Under the pieces are notes generated by a model. That model had not been told where the DNA came from, searched no databases, and worked only from the letters and a program-made list of their open reading frames with translations. A DNA stretch of 64,000 nt from JABFRJ01 sp031374735 (GTDB taxonomy: Bacteria > Pseudomonadota > Alphaproteobacteria > Rhizobiales > Hyphomicrobiaceae): NCBI GenBank assembly GCA_031374735.1, contig JANMGQ010000074.1:22564-86563 (forward strand), read 5' to 3'. The position numbers and the translations under genes are program-made. Within the stretch, counting starts at the first letter, position 1; every line of letters starts with the position of its first letter. Positions 44,957 through 54,075 of the stretch are shown here, piece after piece.

Positions 44957-46078
44957 TTAGCGTTTGGCCTTTAGCCGGTCCAGGAGCGCGACACTCGCAA
45001 CACCTGTCACCGGCAACGCGTTTGCCAATTCGTAGGCTTCGATCGCCCGCTGCAGGCCCGAGCCATAACTGCCATCGAGTGTGCCGCTGTAGTGCCCGAG
45101 CGCCTTCAAATCCGTCTGCAGTTCGCGGATCCCGAACGCGGATGCTATGATCGTCGCCGTCTTGAATGGAACGACGCGATCCATGAAGGTCGATAGGGCC
45201 ACAGCTGTATTGGCAATCGCCTCCGGCTTTTCCATCGCAGGCGGTGTCGGCGACGATCGACCGCGCACCACCACGCGGGACTGAACGTAGGTGCCGATGT
45301 TGATGCCGATGACGCGCGATCCCGTGGCGGTCTCAACAAACATGGGCGAGCCCGACGAGGCGCCACCCGTATCGCAAGTGTGCAACAAAACCGCGTCCGG
45401 CGCCTTGAAGTCGGCTGCAATCGTGGCGCCATCAACGCCGGGAAACGTGCGCTCGATCTGACAGGGCTGAGAGTAGGCCTGACGCCATTGCGTGAAGTCG
45501 CGGTGATAGGCGATCTGGAATACCCGCCCTGCGCGCGCTTCGCGCACCGCCTCTTCGGCCGCTATTGCGCGCAGCGGCAATACGCTGGTGCAGGCCGGCC
45601 GGGCCAGACGCACAAGTGCCCAATCGCTGGACGCGTCGATCGGTGGCGAAACCTTGAGCGCCATTGACCCCGCCAATACGTTCTGCGCGGCAGCGCCCGT
45701 GTCGTGCCCCGCGATACGCGTGAGATCGCGCACCTGATCATAGTTGCGGGCAAACCAGAAATCCGGCAGGCGCGGCTTGCGCTCGCCGGCGGTCTTGAAC
45801 AGGCAATGCCCAGCCGTCGCGATCATAGCCTCGCCGACGCAGAAGGCCGTGCACACCGAGCGCGTGCGCATGTCGATCAGAAGTCCGATCGCATTTTGTT
45901 CGCGCGCGTACTTCGCTGGCAACGCGATCCGGTCGTCGGCGCCGAACACGGCAACGGGAATGAACGGCGACGCCAACGCGTCTTGCGCCAGAGCCGCTCC
46001 AGCGAGATGCGCTTGAAGCAGGGCAGCAGCTACAAAAAGCGTTGTGGGTGGGTGCAGGATCACGCCCCACATTACCAA
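44957..46078 (-). CDS. Trypsin-like serine protease with peptidoglycan-binding domain
   Basis: A 373-residue exported protein. After a signal sequence (LFVAAALLQAHLAGAALAQ) comes an S1-type protease with the triad His91 in ATAGHCLF, Asp152 in SSDWALVRLA and Ser242 in DTGGASSGSPMF. A C-terminal peptidoglycan-binding domain (IRELQTDLKALGHYSGTLDG, RAIEAYELANALPVTG) probably tethers it to the cell wall. It is divergent from the DegP-like gene, and two secreted proteases side by side suggest a shared envelope role. Confidence 0.82.
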   Translation of the reverse strand: MVMWGVILHPPTTLFVAAALLQAHLAGAALAQDALASPFIPVAVFGADDRIALPAKYAREQNAIGLLIDMRTRSVCTAFCVGEAMIATAGHCLFKTAGERKPRLPDFWFARNYDQVRDLTRIAGHDTGAAAQNVLAGSMALKVSPPIDASSDWALVRLARPACTSVLPLRAIAAEEAVREARAGRVFQIAYHRDFTQWRQAYSQPCQIERTFPGVDGATIAADFKAPDAVLLHTCDTGGASSGSPMFVETATGSRVIGINIGTYVQSRVVVRGRSSPTPPAMEKPEAIANTAVALSTFMDRVVPFKTATIIASAFGIRELQTDLKALGHYSGTLDGSYGSGLQRAIEAYELANALPVTGVASVALLDRLKAKR

Positions 46079-46180
46079 GATTTAATGTCACTGAAAGGTC
46101 GGCGTAATGCTGATTGCGCGAGTGTGCCCCCAATGCACCGGGTATAAACCCGTTCACTCTTCGAGCTTCCAGAGGACCCC

Positions 46181-47707
46181 ATGATCAGAGCGCATCGCCG
46201 TATCGCCGCCGCAGCCTTGCTGGGTCTCGGCGCCACGTTCGCCCTCCCAGCCCTACCGCTGATCGCGCCCGCCGGTTCGGCATTGGCCCAGGTCGCGCCC
46301 CGCGGCGCGCCTTCGTCGTTCGCGGATCTGGCCGACAAGGTGAAGCCGTCGGTTGTTTCGATCCAGGTGTCGGGAAGCCCGCGGGTCGCTCAAGGCGGCA
46401 CAGCACAGCGTGGCCAACCGCCGCGCGGCGGCCCGCGTCTGCCCGAGTCGATCCCGGAAGAATATCGCAAGTTCTTCGAGGACTTCCTCGGCAAAGGCTT
46501 GCCCGGAGCGCCCGGTGGCCAGGGCCAGCTGCCGCCGACCTCCATGGGCTCGGGTTTCGTCATCTCGGAAGACGGCTTTGTCGTCACCAACAACCACGTG
46601 GTCGAGAACGGTTCCAAATACGTGATCACCTTCGACAACAAGAAGAAGTACGAGGCCGAGTTCATCGGTTCGGACGCGCGTACCGACGTCGCCCTGCTCA
46701 AAATCAAGGGCGGAGACCGCTTCCCGGCCGTGCCGTTCGCCAAGAAGGACAGCCGCGTCGGCGAGTGGGTGATTGCGGTCGGCAACCCCTTTGGCTTCGG
46801 CGGCACCGTGACCGCCGGCATCGTCTCGGCCATGTCGCGTGACCTCGACGGCTCGACGGCGCTCAACGATTTCATCCAGATCGACGCCGCCGTAAACCGC
46901 GGCAACTCCGGCGGCCCGACGTTCAACATGGACGGCGAAGTCATCGGCGTGAACACGGCCATTTACTCGCCCTCGGGCGGCAACGTCGGCATCGCCTTCG
47001 CGATCCCCGCGCGCACGGTGGTGGAAATCGTCAATCAGCTGAAATCCGGCGGTACCGTGAGCCGCGGTTGGCTCGGGGTGCAGATCCAGAATGTGGATGA
47101 TGACGCCGCTGCCGCACTCGGCCTGCCCGAGGCGCGCGGCGCCATCATCGGTGCCGTCACACCCAACGGACCGGCCCAGGCCTCAGGCCTCAAGGACGGC
47201 GACACCATCCTGACGGTCGATACCACCAAGATCGCCGACAGCCGCGACCTCGCCCGCAAGATCGCCGGTTACGCGCCAAACTCACAAGTGGCCGTCGGCA
47301 TCATCCGCAACGGCAAGCCTGAGACGATCAATGTCAAGCTCGGCGATTTCAAGGACGCAAGCGGCGCGCAAACGGTCCCAGCCAAGGCTGAGCCGTCGAA
47401 GCCCGCAGGCAACGCGACGGAACTTTCGAGCCTAGGCCTGACGCTTGCCGCGCCAGGATCGACGCAAGCAAAAGCTGTCCGCGACGGCGTGCTGATCACC
47501 GATGTCGCCGGCACGTCTGACGCCGCCCAGAAGGGCCTCAAGGCCGGTGACGTCATCCTCGACGTGTTCGGTCAGGTGACGAACAGCCCCGCCGATGTGG
47601 CCAAGGCGGTCGACGACGCCGAAAAGCAGGGCCGCGCGGTTGTCATGCTGCGGGTCAAGTCCGGCGAAGCCGCCCGCTACGTGCCTGTCAAAATCAAGAA
47701 GGGCTAA
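46181..47707 (+). CDS. Do/DegP-family periplasmic serine protease
   Basis: A 508-residue HtrA-type protease-chaperone with a signal peptide ending near SALAQ, triad residues His139 in NNHVVENG, Asp169 in DARTDVALLK and Ser243 in NRGNSGGPTFN, then two PDZ domains (GWLGVQIQNVDDDAAAALGL and a second ending in VVMLRVKSGEAARYVPVKI). It degrades or refolds damaged envelope proteins. A response regulator and a histidine kinase follow, an order often seen where the kinase senses envelope stress. Confidence 0.93.
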   Translation: MIRAHRRIAAAALLGLGATFALPALPLIAPAGSALAQVAPRGAPSSFADLADKVKPSVVSIQVSGSPRVAQGGTAQRGQPPRGGPRLPESIPEEYRKFFEDFLGKGLPGAPGGQGQLPPTSMGSGFVISEDGFVVTNNHVVENGSKYVITFDNKKKYEAEFIGSDARTDVALLKIKGGDRFPAVPFAKKDSRVGEWVIAVGNPFGFGGTVTAGIVSAMSRDLDGSTALNDFIQIDAAVNRGNSGGPTFNMDGEVIGVNTAIYSPSGGNVGIAFAIPARTVVEIVNQLKSGGTVSRGWLGVQIQNVDDDAAAALGLPEARGAIIGAVTPNGPAQASGLKDGDTILTVDTTKIADSRDLARKIAGYAPNSQVAVGIIRNGKPETINVKLGDFKDASGAQTVPAKAEPSKPAGNATELSSLGLTLAAPGSTQAKAVRDGVLITDVAGTSDAAQKGLKAGDVILDVFGQVTNSPADVAKAVDDAEKQGRAVVMLRVKSGEAARYVPVKIKKG

Positions 47708-47712
47708 GAAAA

Positions 47713-47818
47713 TGCGAGTTGCGAGTTGCAAGTAGCGAATTGGGGCAGGCTAGATGTATCCCGCCTGCCCCGAATTCGTCTTAAAGCCCAACTCGCAACT
47801 CACAACTGGCAACTCGCA
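47713..47818. repeat. Two-layer inverted repeat between degP-like and regulator genes
   Basis: The outer arms 47713-47728 and 47789-47804 match at 15 of 16 positions. The inner arms 47735-47750 and 47763-47778 pair over 15 positions with one extra base. The outer arms are made of the short GCGAGTT/AACTCGC unit. The structure fills the 119-base gap and could end the protease transcript or be a dispersed palindromic repeat. Confidence 0.7.
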
Positions 47819-47826
47819 CAAAAAAC

Positions 47827-48507
47827 ATGCGCCTCCTCGTCATCGAAGACGACGCCGACATCGCGGCTTTCCTCGCCAAGTCCTTGCGCGAGGCCGGTAA
47901 CACCGTCGATGTCGCCAACGACGGCGACACCGGTTTCAACTTGGCCGATGCCGGCGGCTACGACGTTCTGATCGTCGATCGCATGCTGCCCAAGCGTGAT
48001 GGACTGTCGATCGTCCAGGCGCTGCGCGCCAAGCCCGATCGCACGCCCGTGTTGATCCTGTCGGCCTTGGCGCAGGTCGATGATCGCGTGAAAGGCCTGC
48101 GCGCCGGCGGCGATGATTATCTTACCAAGCCATTCGCCTTTTCCGAATTGATCGCACGCGTCGAAGCATTGGCCCGGCGCGCAACACCGGGAGAACAGAC
48201 GACGCGCTATGTCGTTGGCGATCTCGTGCTGGATCGCCTGGCACGACGCGTCACGCGCGGCGCGACTGTGCTCGATCTGCAGGCGCGGGAATTTCGCCTG
48301 CTCGAATTCCTCATGCGCCACGCCGGCCAGGTGGTGACGCGCACGATGCTGCTTGAGCATGTGTGGGACTATCATTTCGATCCGCAAACCAATGTGATCG
48401 ACGTGCACATTTCGCGTCTCCGCTCGAAAATCGACAAGGGCTTCGACACGGCCCTGCTCCACACCGTCCGCGGCGCCGGCTACGTCATGCGCGCCGGTGG
48501 GACGTGA
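47827..48507 (+). CDS. OmpR-family response regulator
   Basis: A 226-residue two-component regulator: receiver domain with the acidic pair in VIEDDADIAAFL, phospho-acceptor Asp51 in VLIVDRMLPKRDG and the lysine in YLTKPFAFSEL. A winged-helix DNA-binding domain follows (FRLLEFLMRHAGQVVTRTML, VIDVHISRLRSKIDKGFD). Its partner kinase is at 48844, separated by a 336-base hairpin-rich gap. Confidence 0.95.
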   Translation: MRLLVIEDDADIAAFLAKSLREAGNTVDVANDGDTGFNLADAGGYDVLIVDRMLPKRDGLSIVQALRAKPDRTPVLILSALAQVDDRVKGLRAGGDDYLTKPFAFSELIARVEALARRATPGEQTTRYVVGDLVLDRLARRVTRGATVLDLQAREFRLLEFLMRHAGQVVTRTMLLEHVWDYHFDPQTNVIDVHISRLRSKIDKGFDTALLHTVRGAGYVMRAGGT

Positions 48508-48547
48508 GCTGATGGTCGGCCCTTCGCAAAAGCAACTCCACGTCACT

Positions 48548-48770
48548 GCCCTCTCCCCCACTTCTGGGGGAGAGGGCAAAGGTCCAACGCGCGCTCAAGC
48601 GCGCTGGACCGAGGGTGAGGGGCAGCCACATGCTCGACCGCAAACAGTTCATCTGGCTCTGTCATTGCGACTGGGCTGGCGGAATACGTGGCTGCCCCTC
48701 ACCCACCATGTCGACATCGCGAGCGACGTCGACATGGTCTCCCTCTCTCCCCGAAGTGGGGGGAGAGGGA
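48548..48770. repeat. Array of five inverted repeats inside a two-component locus
   Basis: Within the 336-base gap 48508-48843 are: a hairpin 48548-48577 (12-bp arms), a bulged hairpin 48581-48610, a perfect 17-bp inverted repeat 48613-48629 with 48688-48704, a 9-bp repeat 48708-48716 with 48728-48736, and a hairpin 48740-48770 with arms of about 13 bp. The first and last hairpins share the same CCCTCTCCCC/GGGGAGAGGG theme, so the whole is bounded by near-copies. It looks like a composite dispersed repeat. Reading frames across it are probably not genes. Confidence 0.75.
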
Positions 48771-48843
48771 AGTGGAGCGCGCCTGCGACCCGACAGTTGC
48801 AATCGGACAATTGGCCTGGTGTTCAGCGGTTCCACGTAAGCTC

Positions 48844-50256
48844 ATGGCGAGGCGCGCGATGAAACTCGCGTCCTCGCTGCCGTTGCGTGTGACGCTTGGC
48901 GCGGCTGCGGCGTTGCTTGCGGCGCTCGCGCTGCTCATCGTGCTGATCGGTGCTGCCGCCAATCGCACCCTCTCACACCGCACACTTGAGGCGCTCGACG
49001 CCGAACTTGCCGAGGCGCGTGCCGTATTTGCGGGCGACGGACTTGATGCCCTCACCCGGCATCTCGAACGCCGCAGTGCCGTCGGCGGTCCAACGCGCTA
49101 TGGCCTCGTCGTCGACAAGGCGCCACCCCGTGGCCAGCTATCAGCAGGCACCGTCGCCGCTGCTGAGGACCGCGCCGTCTTCACCTACATCGACGCGTCA
49201 AATGGCCGATCGCATCTTGCCGCCGGCCGGCGCGCGCTGATCCCGCTTGCTGATGGCCGCACAGCGACTTTGCTGCTCGCCCACACCATCGACGACCAAC
49301 GCCAGCTCGCGCGTACCATTCAGCTGCTAGCTCTGGGGGGCACCATAGCGATCGGTCTTGCCGCCCTCTCCTTTGGTCTTTACGCGCGCCGCCGCCTGTT
49401 GGCGCGCGTCGAGACTGTCATCAGCACCAGTCGCGCCATCATGGCCGGCGATCTCTCGCAGCGTATTGCCCGCGATGCATCAGGTGACGAAATCGATCAG
49501 ATGGCGGAGACGCTCAACGGCATGCTCGCGCGCATCGAAGATCTCATGCAGGCGCTGCGCGATGTGTCCGACAACATTGCGCACGATCTGCGCACGCCGC
49601 TGAACCGCTTGCGCCTCATTGCCGAAGATGCCCTGCGGCCCGATCACGCCATGGCGTTCACGCAGGACGCCCTCGGCCATATCATCGAGGAGGCCGACAG
49701 CCTCATCAAGACCTTCAACGCCATGCTGCTGATTGCCCGCTTGGAGCAGGGCCTTGGCGCGGATGCTTTCGAGATCGTCGATGTCGGTCGTCTGGTTGAG
49801 GATACGGCCGACCTCTACATGCCCGTCGCCGAGGAGGCACAGCTGGTCGTCCTGCTGCGCATGGACATGCCTGCGGATCTCACGATCCCTGCAAATCGCC
49901 AGTTGCTCGGCCAGGCCATCGCAAATCTGATCGACAATGCCATCAAGTACACGCCACCCGGCCGCAAGCGCGAGCCAGCCGACGTTATCATTGGTGTGGC
50001 TCGCACGGCCTCGATATTGGAAATTTCCGTCGAAGACAGCGGCCCCGGCATAGCGCCCGAGGATCGCGAACGCGCGCTGAAACGCTTTGTAAGGTTGGAA
50101 AAGTCGCGCTCACTGCCAGGCACCGGCCTCGGTCTCAGTCTCGTCGCGGCCGTCGCAAGACGGCATCACGGCACGATCCGCCTTGAGGACAATGCGCCCG
50201 GTTTGCGCGCTGTTTTGGCGCTGCCGATTTCAGCTCCAAGTTCAGTCCCGCGTTAA
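48844..50256 (+). CDS. Sensor histidine kinase
   Basis: A 470-residue membrane kinase: TM1 (VTLGAAAALLAALALLIVLI), a periplasmic domain, TM2 (GGTIAIGLAALSFGLYARRR), HAMP, then the phospho-acceptor His247 in VSDNIAHDLRTPLNRLRL. The ATP-binding boxes follow: NLIDNAIKYTP (N), DSGPGIAPEDRERALKRF (G1/F) and GTGLGLSLVAAVARRHHG (G2). The frame is open from 48688, but the earlier part lies in repeat sequence, so ATG 48844 (or 48859) is chosen. It pairs with the upstream regulator. Its stop overlaps the convergent MFS stop by a few bases. Confidence 0.92.
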   Translation: MARRAMKLASSLPLRVTLGAAAALLAALALLIVLIGAAANRTLSHRTLEALDAELAEARAVFAGDGLDALTRHLERRSAVGGPTRYGLVVDKAPPRGQLSAGTVAAAEDRAVFTYIDASNGRSHLAAGRRALIPLADGRTATLLLAHTIDDQRQLARTIQLLALGGTIAIGLAALSFGLYARRRLLARVETVISTSRAIMAGDLSQRIARDASGDEIDQMAETLNGMLARIEDLMQALRDVSDNIAHDLRTPLNRLRLIAEDALRPDHAMAFTQDALGHIIEEADSLIKTFNAMLLIARLEQGLGADAFEIVDVGRLVEDTADLYMPVAEEAQLVVLLRMDMPADLTIPANRQLLGQAIANLIDNAIKYTPPGRKREPADVIIGVARTASILEISVEDSGPGIAPEDRERALKRFVRLEKSRSLPGTGLGLSLVAAVARRHHGTIRLEDNAPGLRAVLALPISAPSSVPR

Positions 50257-51431
50257 GCGCTGCGCGGCGCCGCGGCAAACCAGCGGAACGCGATGGCGCA
50301 CGCAAACACCGCAAGGCCGAACAAGGCCGTGATGCCAAGAACCAGGGGAAATCCGCCGCGCGCATGAAAAATGGCAATCAGCGGAGCCGCAAATCCACTG
50401 GCAGTGAAGCCGAGGAAATAGCGGACACTGAACGCTTTCGCACGATACGCAGCCGGCACATAGCGTGCCATCATGGCGTCGTTGATGACCACCTGCCCGT
50501 AGATCGCGGCCATCGCCAGCACCATGCCTGAAAGCATCGGCAAACCCGTCGTTGCCGCGGCGAGACAAAGACCGATAGGTTGGAACAGCGACACCGCAAC
50601 GAAGATGCTTTGCAAGCTGAAACGATCAACGACGTAACCGATTGCCAGCTGGGTCAAAGCCCCAAACATGAAAACGGCCGTTGCGATAGACCCCGTAACG
50701 GCAAGCGGCAGCGTGAGCCCGAGCCGCTCGTCAACCACCTTTGGAAGTGAGATTGTCGTCACGTTGAAGGTCATGCCACCGGCGATGATCGCCGCAGCAA
50801 AGATCGCCAACAGCAGCAGCGGACGGGTGACGTCGACCGCTTTGCCGGCTTGGGTCTGAGCCGCCTTCTCGTGTCCGTCATCGGGTACCAGGGCGAGGAA
50901 CGCGACGCCGCACGCGATGCACAACACACCCGGCACGACGAACGCTGCGCGCCAACCGAGCGTTGCCGCAATGAGTGCTGTGACGGCGGACGCTGCGGCG
51001 GCTCCCAGATTGCCCCACACCGCATTCCATCCGAGATCGCGGCCCAGTTGACGCGCGTGGGTCACCAGCATCGCGGATCCAATGGGGTGATAGATGGCCG
51101 AGAACACGCCCAACACCAGCAACCACACGGCCAGGGACATCGATCCTGTTGCACTCGCCAAGCCCAGGCACGAAGCGCCGTAGCCCATGAAGAAGATGGC
51201 GAGCAGATTGCGCCGTCCGGTTCGCTCAGCGATCCACCCCATCGGCAGCGAGCACAGGCCGAAGGCCACGAACGCGCCCGTCGCAAGACTGATCAGAGCC
51301 CCGTAATCCAGTTTCCACTCCGCAGCGATCGCGAGCACGGCTGTCGGATAGATCAACAACACGAAATGATCGAAGGCATGCGCGATGTTGACGAAGATCA
51401 GCGTCCGTCGTGACAGTCTGTTGGCTTGCAT
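50253..51431 (-). CDS. MFS transporter
   Basis: A 392-residue permease with about twelve membrane segments, including FGLCSLPMGWIAERTGRRNL (motif A) and LGVFSAIYHPIGSAMLVTHA, which is characteristic of the fosmidomycin-resistance/FSR-like group. It is likely a drug or metabolite exporter. The ATG at 51431 starts MQANRLSRRTLIFVNIAHAF; the frame runs to 51473. Confidence 0.87.
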   Translation of the reverse strand: MQANRLSRRTLIFVNIAHAFDHFVLLIYPTAVLAIAAEWKLDYGALISLATGAFVAFGLCSLPMGWIAERTGRRNLLAIFFMGYGASCLGLASATGSMSLAVWLLVLGVFSAIYHPIGSAMLVTHARQLGRDLGWNAVWGNLGAAAASAVTALIAATLGWRAAFVVPGVLCIACGVAFLALVPDDGHEKAAQTQAGKAVDVTRPLLLLAIFAAAIIAGGMTFNVTTISLPKVVDERLGLTLPLAVTGSIATAVFMFGALTQLAIGYVVDRFSLQSIFVAVSLFQPIGLCLAAATTGLPMLSGMVLAMAAIYGQVVINDAMMARYVPAAYRAKAFSVRYFLGFTASGFAAPLIAIFHARGGFPLVLGITALFGLAVFACAIAFRWFAAAPRSA

Positions 51432-52011
51432 GCGATCCCCCGCGATGGGCCACAGGCTAGCAGTGGCTGGCACGCAGCGTCAGCAAAAAATGCGCGCACC
51501 AAACACCAGCGCGTGATTGATCCGTAATGTGTGCTTGCAAAAGTGATCCCTGAAATCATTGACTTTTCGCGCGCCTACGCTGAAGCTGGGAATGTGAGCG
51601 GGCCTAGGTTTCGTCGACGCGTAACCTTCCGGACGACGCTCTTGGACGCTCGCTTTCCGCAACCACTTTCGGAGGGAGCATGACGCCACCAGCTAGACGA
51701 TGCGGCCTCGCCGAATTGCGGGGCCACGGCGCGGGGTGCGGTTCCTGATTGATGCCCGTATGGCTGCTTCAGGTATGGCAATCGCGAACGCGCCGCTCAC
51801 TCAACATCGACGACCTGTAACGCGCATCTTGCGATGCCGCGTAAATTGGCCCGGATGAATGCCGGGCGAAGCGCACGTCGTACGCTTGAATGCACTGATC
51901 AAGCTTGATCCGCACTGATGGCTGCGTGCCACATGCGTTATCTCTGTCAGGCGCCCGCTTTCATGCAGCCGCCGCGCAGACTTGCCTGTGCCATCGATCG
52001 TGAAACGTGCT

Positions 52012-52048
52012 ACCCCGCCGATCGCTTCTGCTAGCGCGGCGGGGTTTT
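52012..52048 (+). terminator. Rho-independent terminator without an obvious gene
   Basis: ACCCCGCCG at 52012-52020 pairs with CGGCGGGGT at 52037-52045 and is followed by TTT, the form of a strong intrinsic terminator on the plus strand. No protein gene lies to its left on that strand for more than 1.7 kb, so it may end a small RNA in about 51850-52048 or be left over from lost DNA. Confidence 0.6.
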
Positions 52049-52245
52049 ACAGCCCCATCACACAAACTCGGTATGATCAATCTGGCGGCGTGACGGTGCG
52101 CGGCAGGTTGGGAGAACGGCTCAGCGCGCAGCCATTCCCGCAGAAAGTGACGCCGTGGTGCGGGTGACGCGGTTGACCGTCAGCGACATCGCCAGCGCGC
52201 AAGGCATCATGCGGAAGGCATCATCCGGGTTGTGCAACGCCAACC

Positions 52246-52505
52246 ACCGCGCCCGACGAACTCGGCTATCTGCCGCTCGAACCCGAAGCAGCGCACCTGT
52301 TCTTCCAACTGGTCAGCCGGATCTACGAAACCGGCGCCATGCTGATCACGTCGCACGCAGCGTCGCCGAATGGGGCTCGGTGTTCGCCGAGCCGGTGGTC
52401 GCGACCCTGGACCTGGCTGCTGCGCCACAGCCATGTGCTGACCATCCGCGGCGACAGCTACCGGCTGCGCGCCAAACGCAAAAACAGCAGCATCATGCCG
52501 CCGAC
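52246..52505 (+). pseudogene. istB: IS21-family istB remnant
   Basis: The sequence encodes, in three frames that replace one another, DELGYLPLEPEAAHLFFQLV, then AEWGSVFAEPVVAT, then LLRHSHVLTIRGDSYRLRAK. These are consecutive parts of the C-terminal half of the IstB ATPase of IS21 elements. At least two frameshifts separate them, and the N-terminal half with the Walker A site and the istA transposase are absent. It is an old insertion scar next to tRNA-Val. Confidence 0.75.
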
Positions 52506-52744
52506 AGACGTCATTCAACCACGATCATAAATCCCCAGAGTGGAGGCAGTACTTGCCGACGCAAAGGTGGCAGTTCCGGATGCCGTTTGCCACACAGCGA
52601 TGCTGGTGTCAGAGAAACCTGCACCTCGAAGGACGACGGTTTTGCCCGCCCATTTACGAAGTTGGAGCTTAGGGCCACTCCACTCGGATCAACGCACATC
52701 ACACATGGAGCATTCGACATCGATGTGAGGACTGTTGACGACAG

Positions 52745-52776
52745 GCACCGCTGAAGTCTGGCACCGCTGAAGTCTG
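52745..52776. repeat. Perfect 16-bp tandem duplication
   Basis: GCACCGCTGAAGTCTG is present at 52745-52760 and again at 52761-52776, about 70 bases before the tRNA gene. Confidence 0.95.
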
Positions 52777-52845
52777 GCGCTTGACCTGGCTGCTGTCTCG
52801 CATTACGCCAATACTCATGGATTACACGGTCCGGCCGTGTGATCT

Positions 52846-52920
52846 GGGCGCGTAGCTCAGCGGTAGAGCACACCCTTCACACGGGTGGGGTCACAGGTTC
52901 AATCCCTGTCGCGCCCACCA
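52846..52920 (+). tRNA. tRNA-Val (CAC), CCA encoded
   Basis: A full cloverleaf: acceptor arms GGGCGCG and CGCGCCC, D-arm GCTCAGCGGTAGAGC, anticodon stem CACCC/GGGTG enclosing loop TTCACAC with anticodon CAC, variable GGGTC, and T-arm ACAGGTTCAATCCCTGT. The discriminator A and the encoded CCA close at 52920. It reads GTG codons. The accessory DNA lies directly to its right. Confidence 0.96.
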
Positions 52921-53124
52921 GAATGGCAAGCGAAATCAATATCTTGCCGGATCAAAGGTCACGGCGATCCGGTCCCACCAATCGCTTGGAAGCACCTTGG
53001 AAGCACGGCAGCAGTAGGTATGTGCGACGTTCTGCCCGAGTCAACGCGGGCAGAGTGCGGCGGCGTTCGCGGGCTCTATGCCGTTGTGAGAGGCGTCACA
53101 CGCACTGCACCCACTTCTCCCCGT

Positions 53125-54075
53125 TCACGGCCTCACCGCGTTGCCAGGATCGTTGATCGGCTGCGCGATCTCACGTGGCCGCAAGAGGGCATGCCGAGCC
53201 GACGACAAATGCGGAACCGCGACGCCGACGCGCTGCGCAATCGCGCACATTTCCAGCAGCAGATAAACGGACTGTTCGGCACCACGTCCTGGGGCCCGCA
53301 CAAGATCCGGCGGTTGGACCGGACGTCCCTCCATCCGGTAGGCGCGTCGATAGGCCGTGACACGGTGGATATCGGGCGAGAACCCGAGCGCGCAACCGAC
53401 CGCGTAGCCATCGCGCAGGCACCGATCGAAATATGATTCCTGATGCGACAGTGCATGAGCGTCGCGGAGAGTCAGCCCCGTCTTCGCATTGACGGCGATG
53501 GCCGCCGCAACGAAGCAGTACCGCTCCCAGATGCAGGCACGGATGCGGTCCGTCGGGATCGTCGTGAGACCCCTGCTATCGAGCAGCCTCACCAGTGTTT
53601 CGGCGCGGTGGGCATCATAGTCGTCGAACGCACCGATAGTGAGTTCCGCCGCCGGCAGGCGCTGGCCGAGCCGGCCGTCCGCGTCGAGCAAAATGCGCGC
53701 CTGGAGCACGCCACCGATAAGACGGCCACCGTTCGGAACCAACTCCGGCACCAGATGGTCGGCGCCTTCGATCAACGGCATCACGGTCGTCTCCGGCCCG
53801 ATGTGCCCGACCAGCAGCGTCATGACGTCAGAATAGTCCTGAGTCCGGCAGGCGACGATCACGACGTCGAAAATGTGGTCCCCAAGTGCATCCGCTTCAA
53901 CCGCTGTGACCGGCCGTCGGAACCGTCCGAAATGGCTGGAAAGCACAAGTCCCGTGGTCAACAACTGGGCCCGCCGCGCCGGCCGCACAAGGAACGTGAC
54001 ATCGCACCCCTTCTCGACCAACCGAGCGCCAATCAACCCGCCGGCCGCGCCCGACCCAACGATCAAGATCCTCAT
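53125..54075 (-). CDS. Ketopantoate reductase (PanE/ApbA)-family protein
   Basis: A 316-residue oxidoreductase with the nucleotide-binding start MRILIVGSGAAGGLIGARLV, LVRPARRAQLLTTGLVL, then DVVIVACRTQDYSDVMTLL and a C-terminal helical domain. PanE reduces 2-dehydropantoate, but many paralogues have other substrates, and the catalytic lysine and other key residues cannot be placed with certainty. It is a single gene in the accessory region. The 204 bases to the tRNA on its left show nothing else. Confidence 0.8.
   Translation of the reverse strand: MRILIVGSGAAGGLIGARLVEKGCDVTFLVRPARRAQLLTTGLVLSSHFGRFRRPVTAVEADALGDHIFDVVIVACRTQDYSDVMTLLVGHIGPETTVMPLIEGADHLVPELVPNGGRLIGGVLQARILLDADGRLGQRLPAAELTIGAFDDYDAHRAETLVRLLDSRGLTTIPTDRIRACIWERYCFVAAAIAVNAKTGLTLRDAHALSHQESYFDRCLRDGYAVGCALGFSPDIHRVTAYRRAYRMEGRPVQPPDLVRAPGRGAEQSVYLLLEMCAIAQRVGVAVPHLSSARHALLRPREIAQPINDPGNAVRP

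Larger units (their letters stand above)
51432..52845. other. Long gene-poor stretch with decayed DNA
   Basis: These 1.4 kb between the MFS gene and tRNA-Val hold no intact gene that I can support. Visible parts are a terminator-like hairpin at 52012-52048, a broken IS21 istB piece at 52246-52505 and a 16-bp tandem duplication at 52745-52776. The remaining sequence has only short frames without recognisable motifs. Confidence 0.6.

Noticed and set aside
47713..48770. Repeats in these gaps considered as a CRISPR array
   Set aside because: They are inverted, not regularly spaced direct repeats with unique spacers, and no cas gene is present.
52155..52754. A 199-residue plus-strand frame as an intact gene
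   Set aside because: Only its middle matches, in pieces, an IstB protein whose other parts are in other frames; it is a decayed IS21 remnant.
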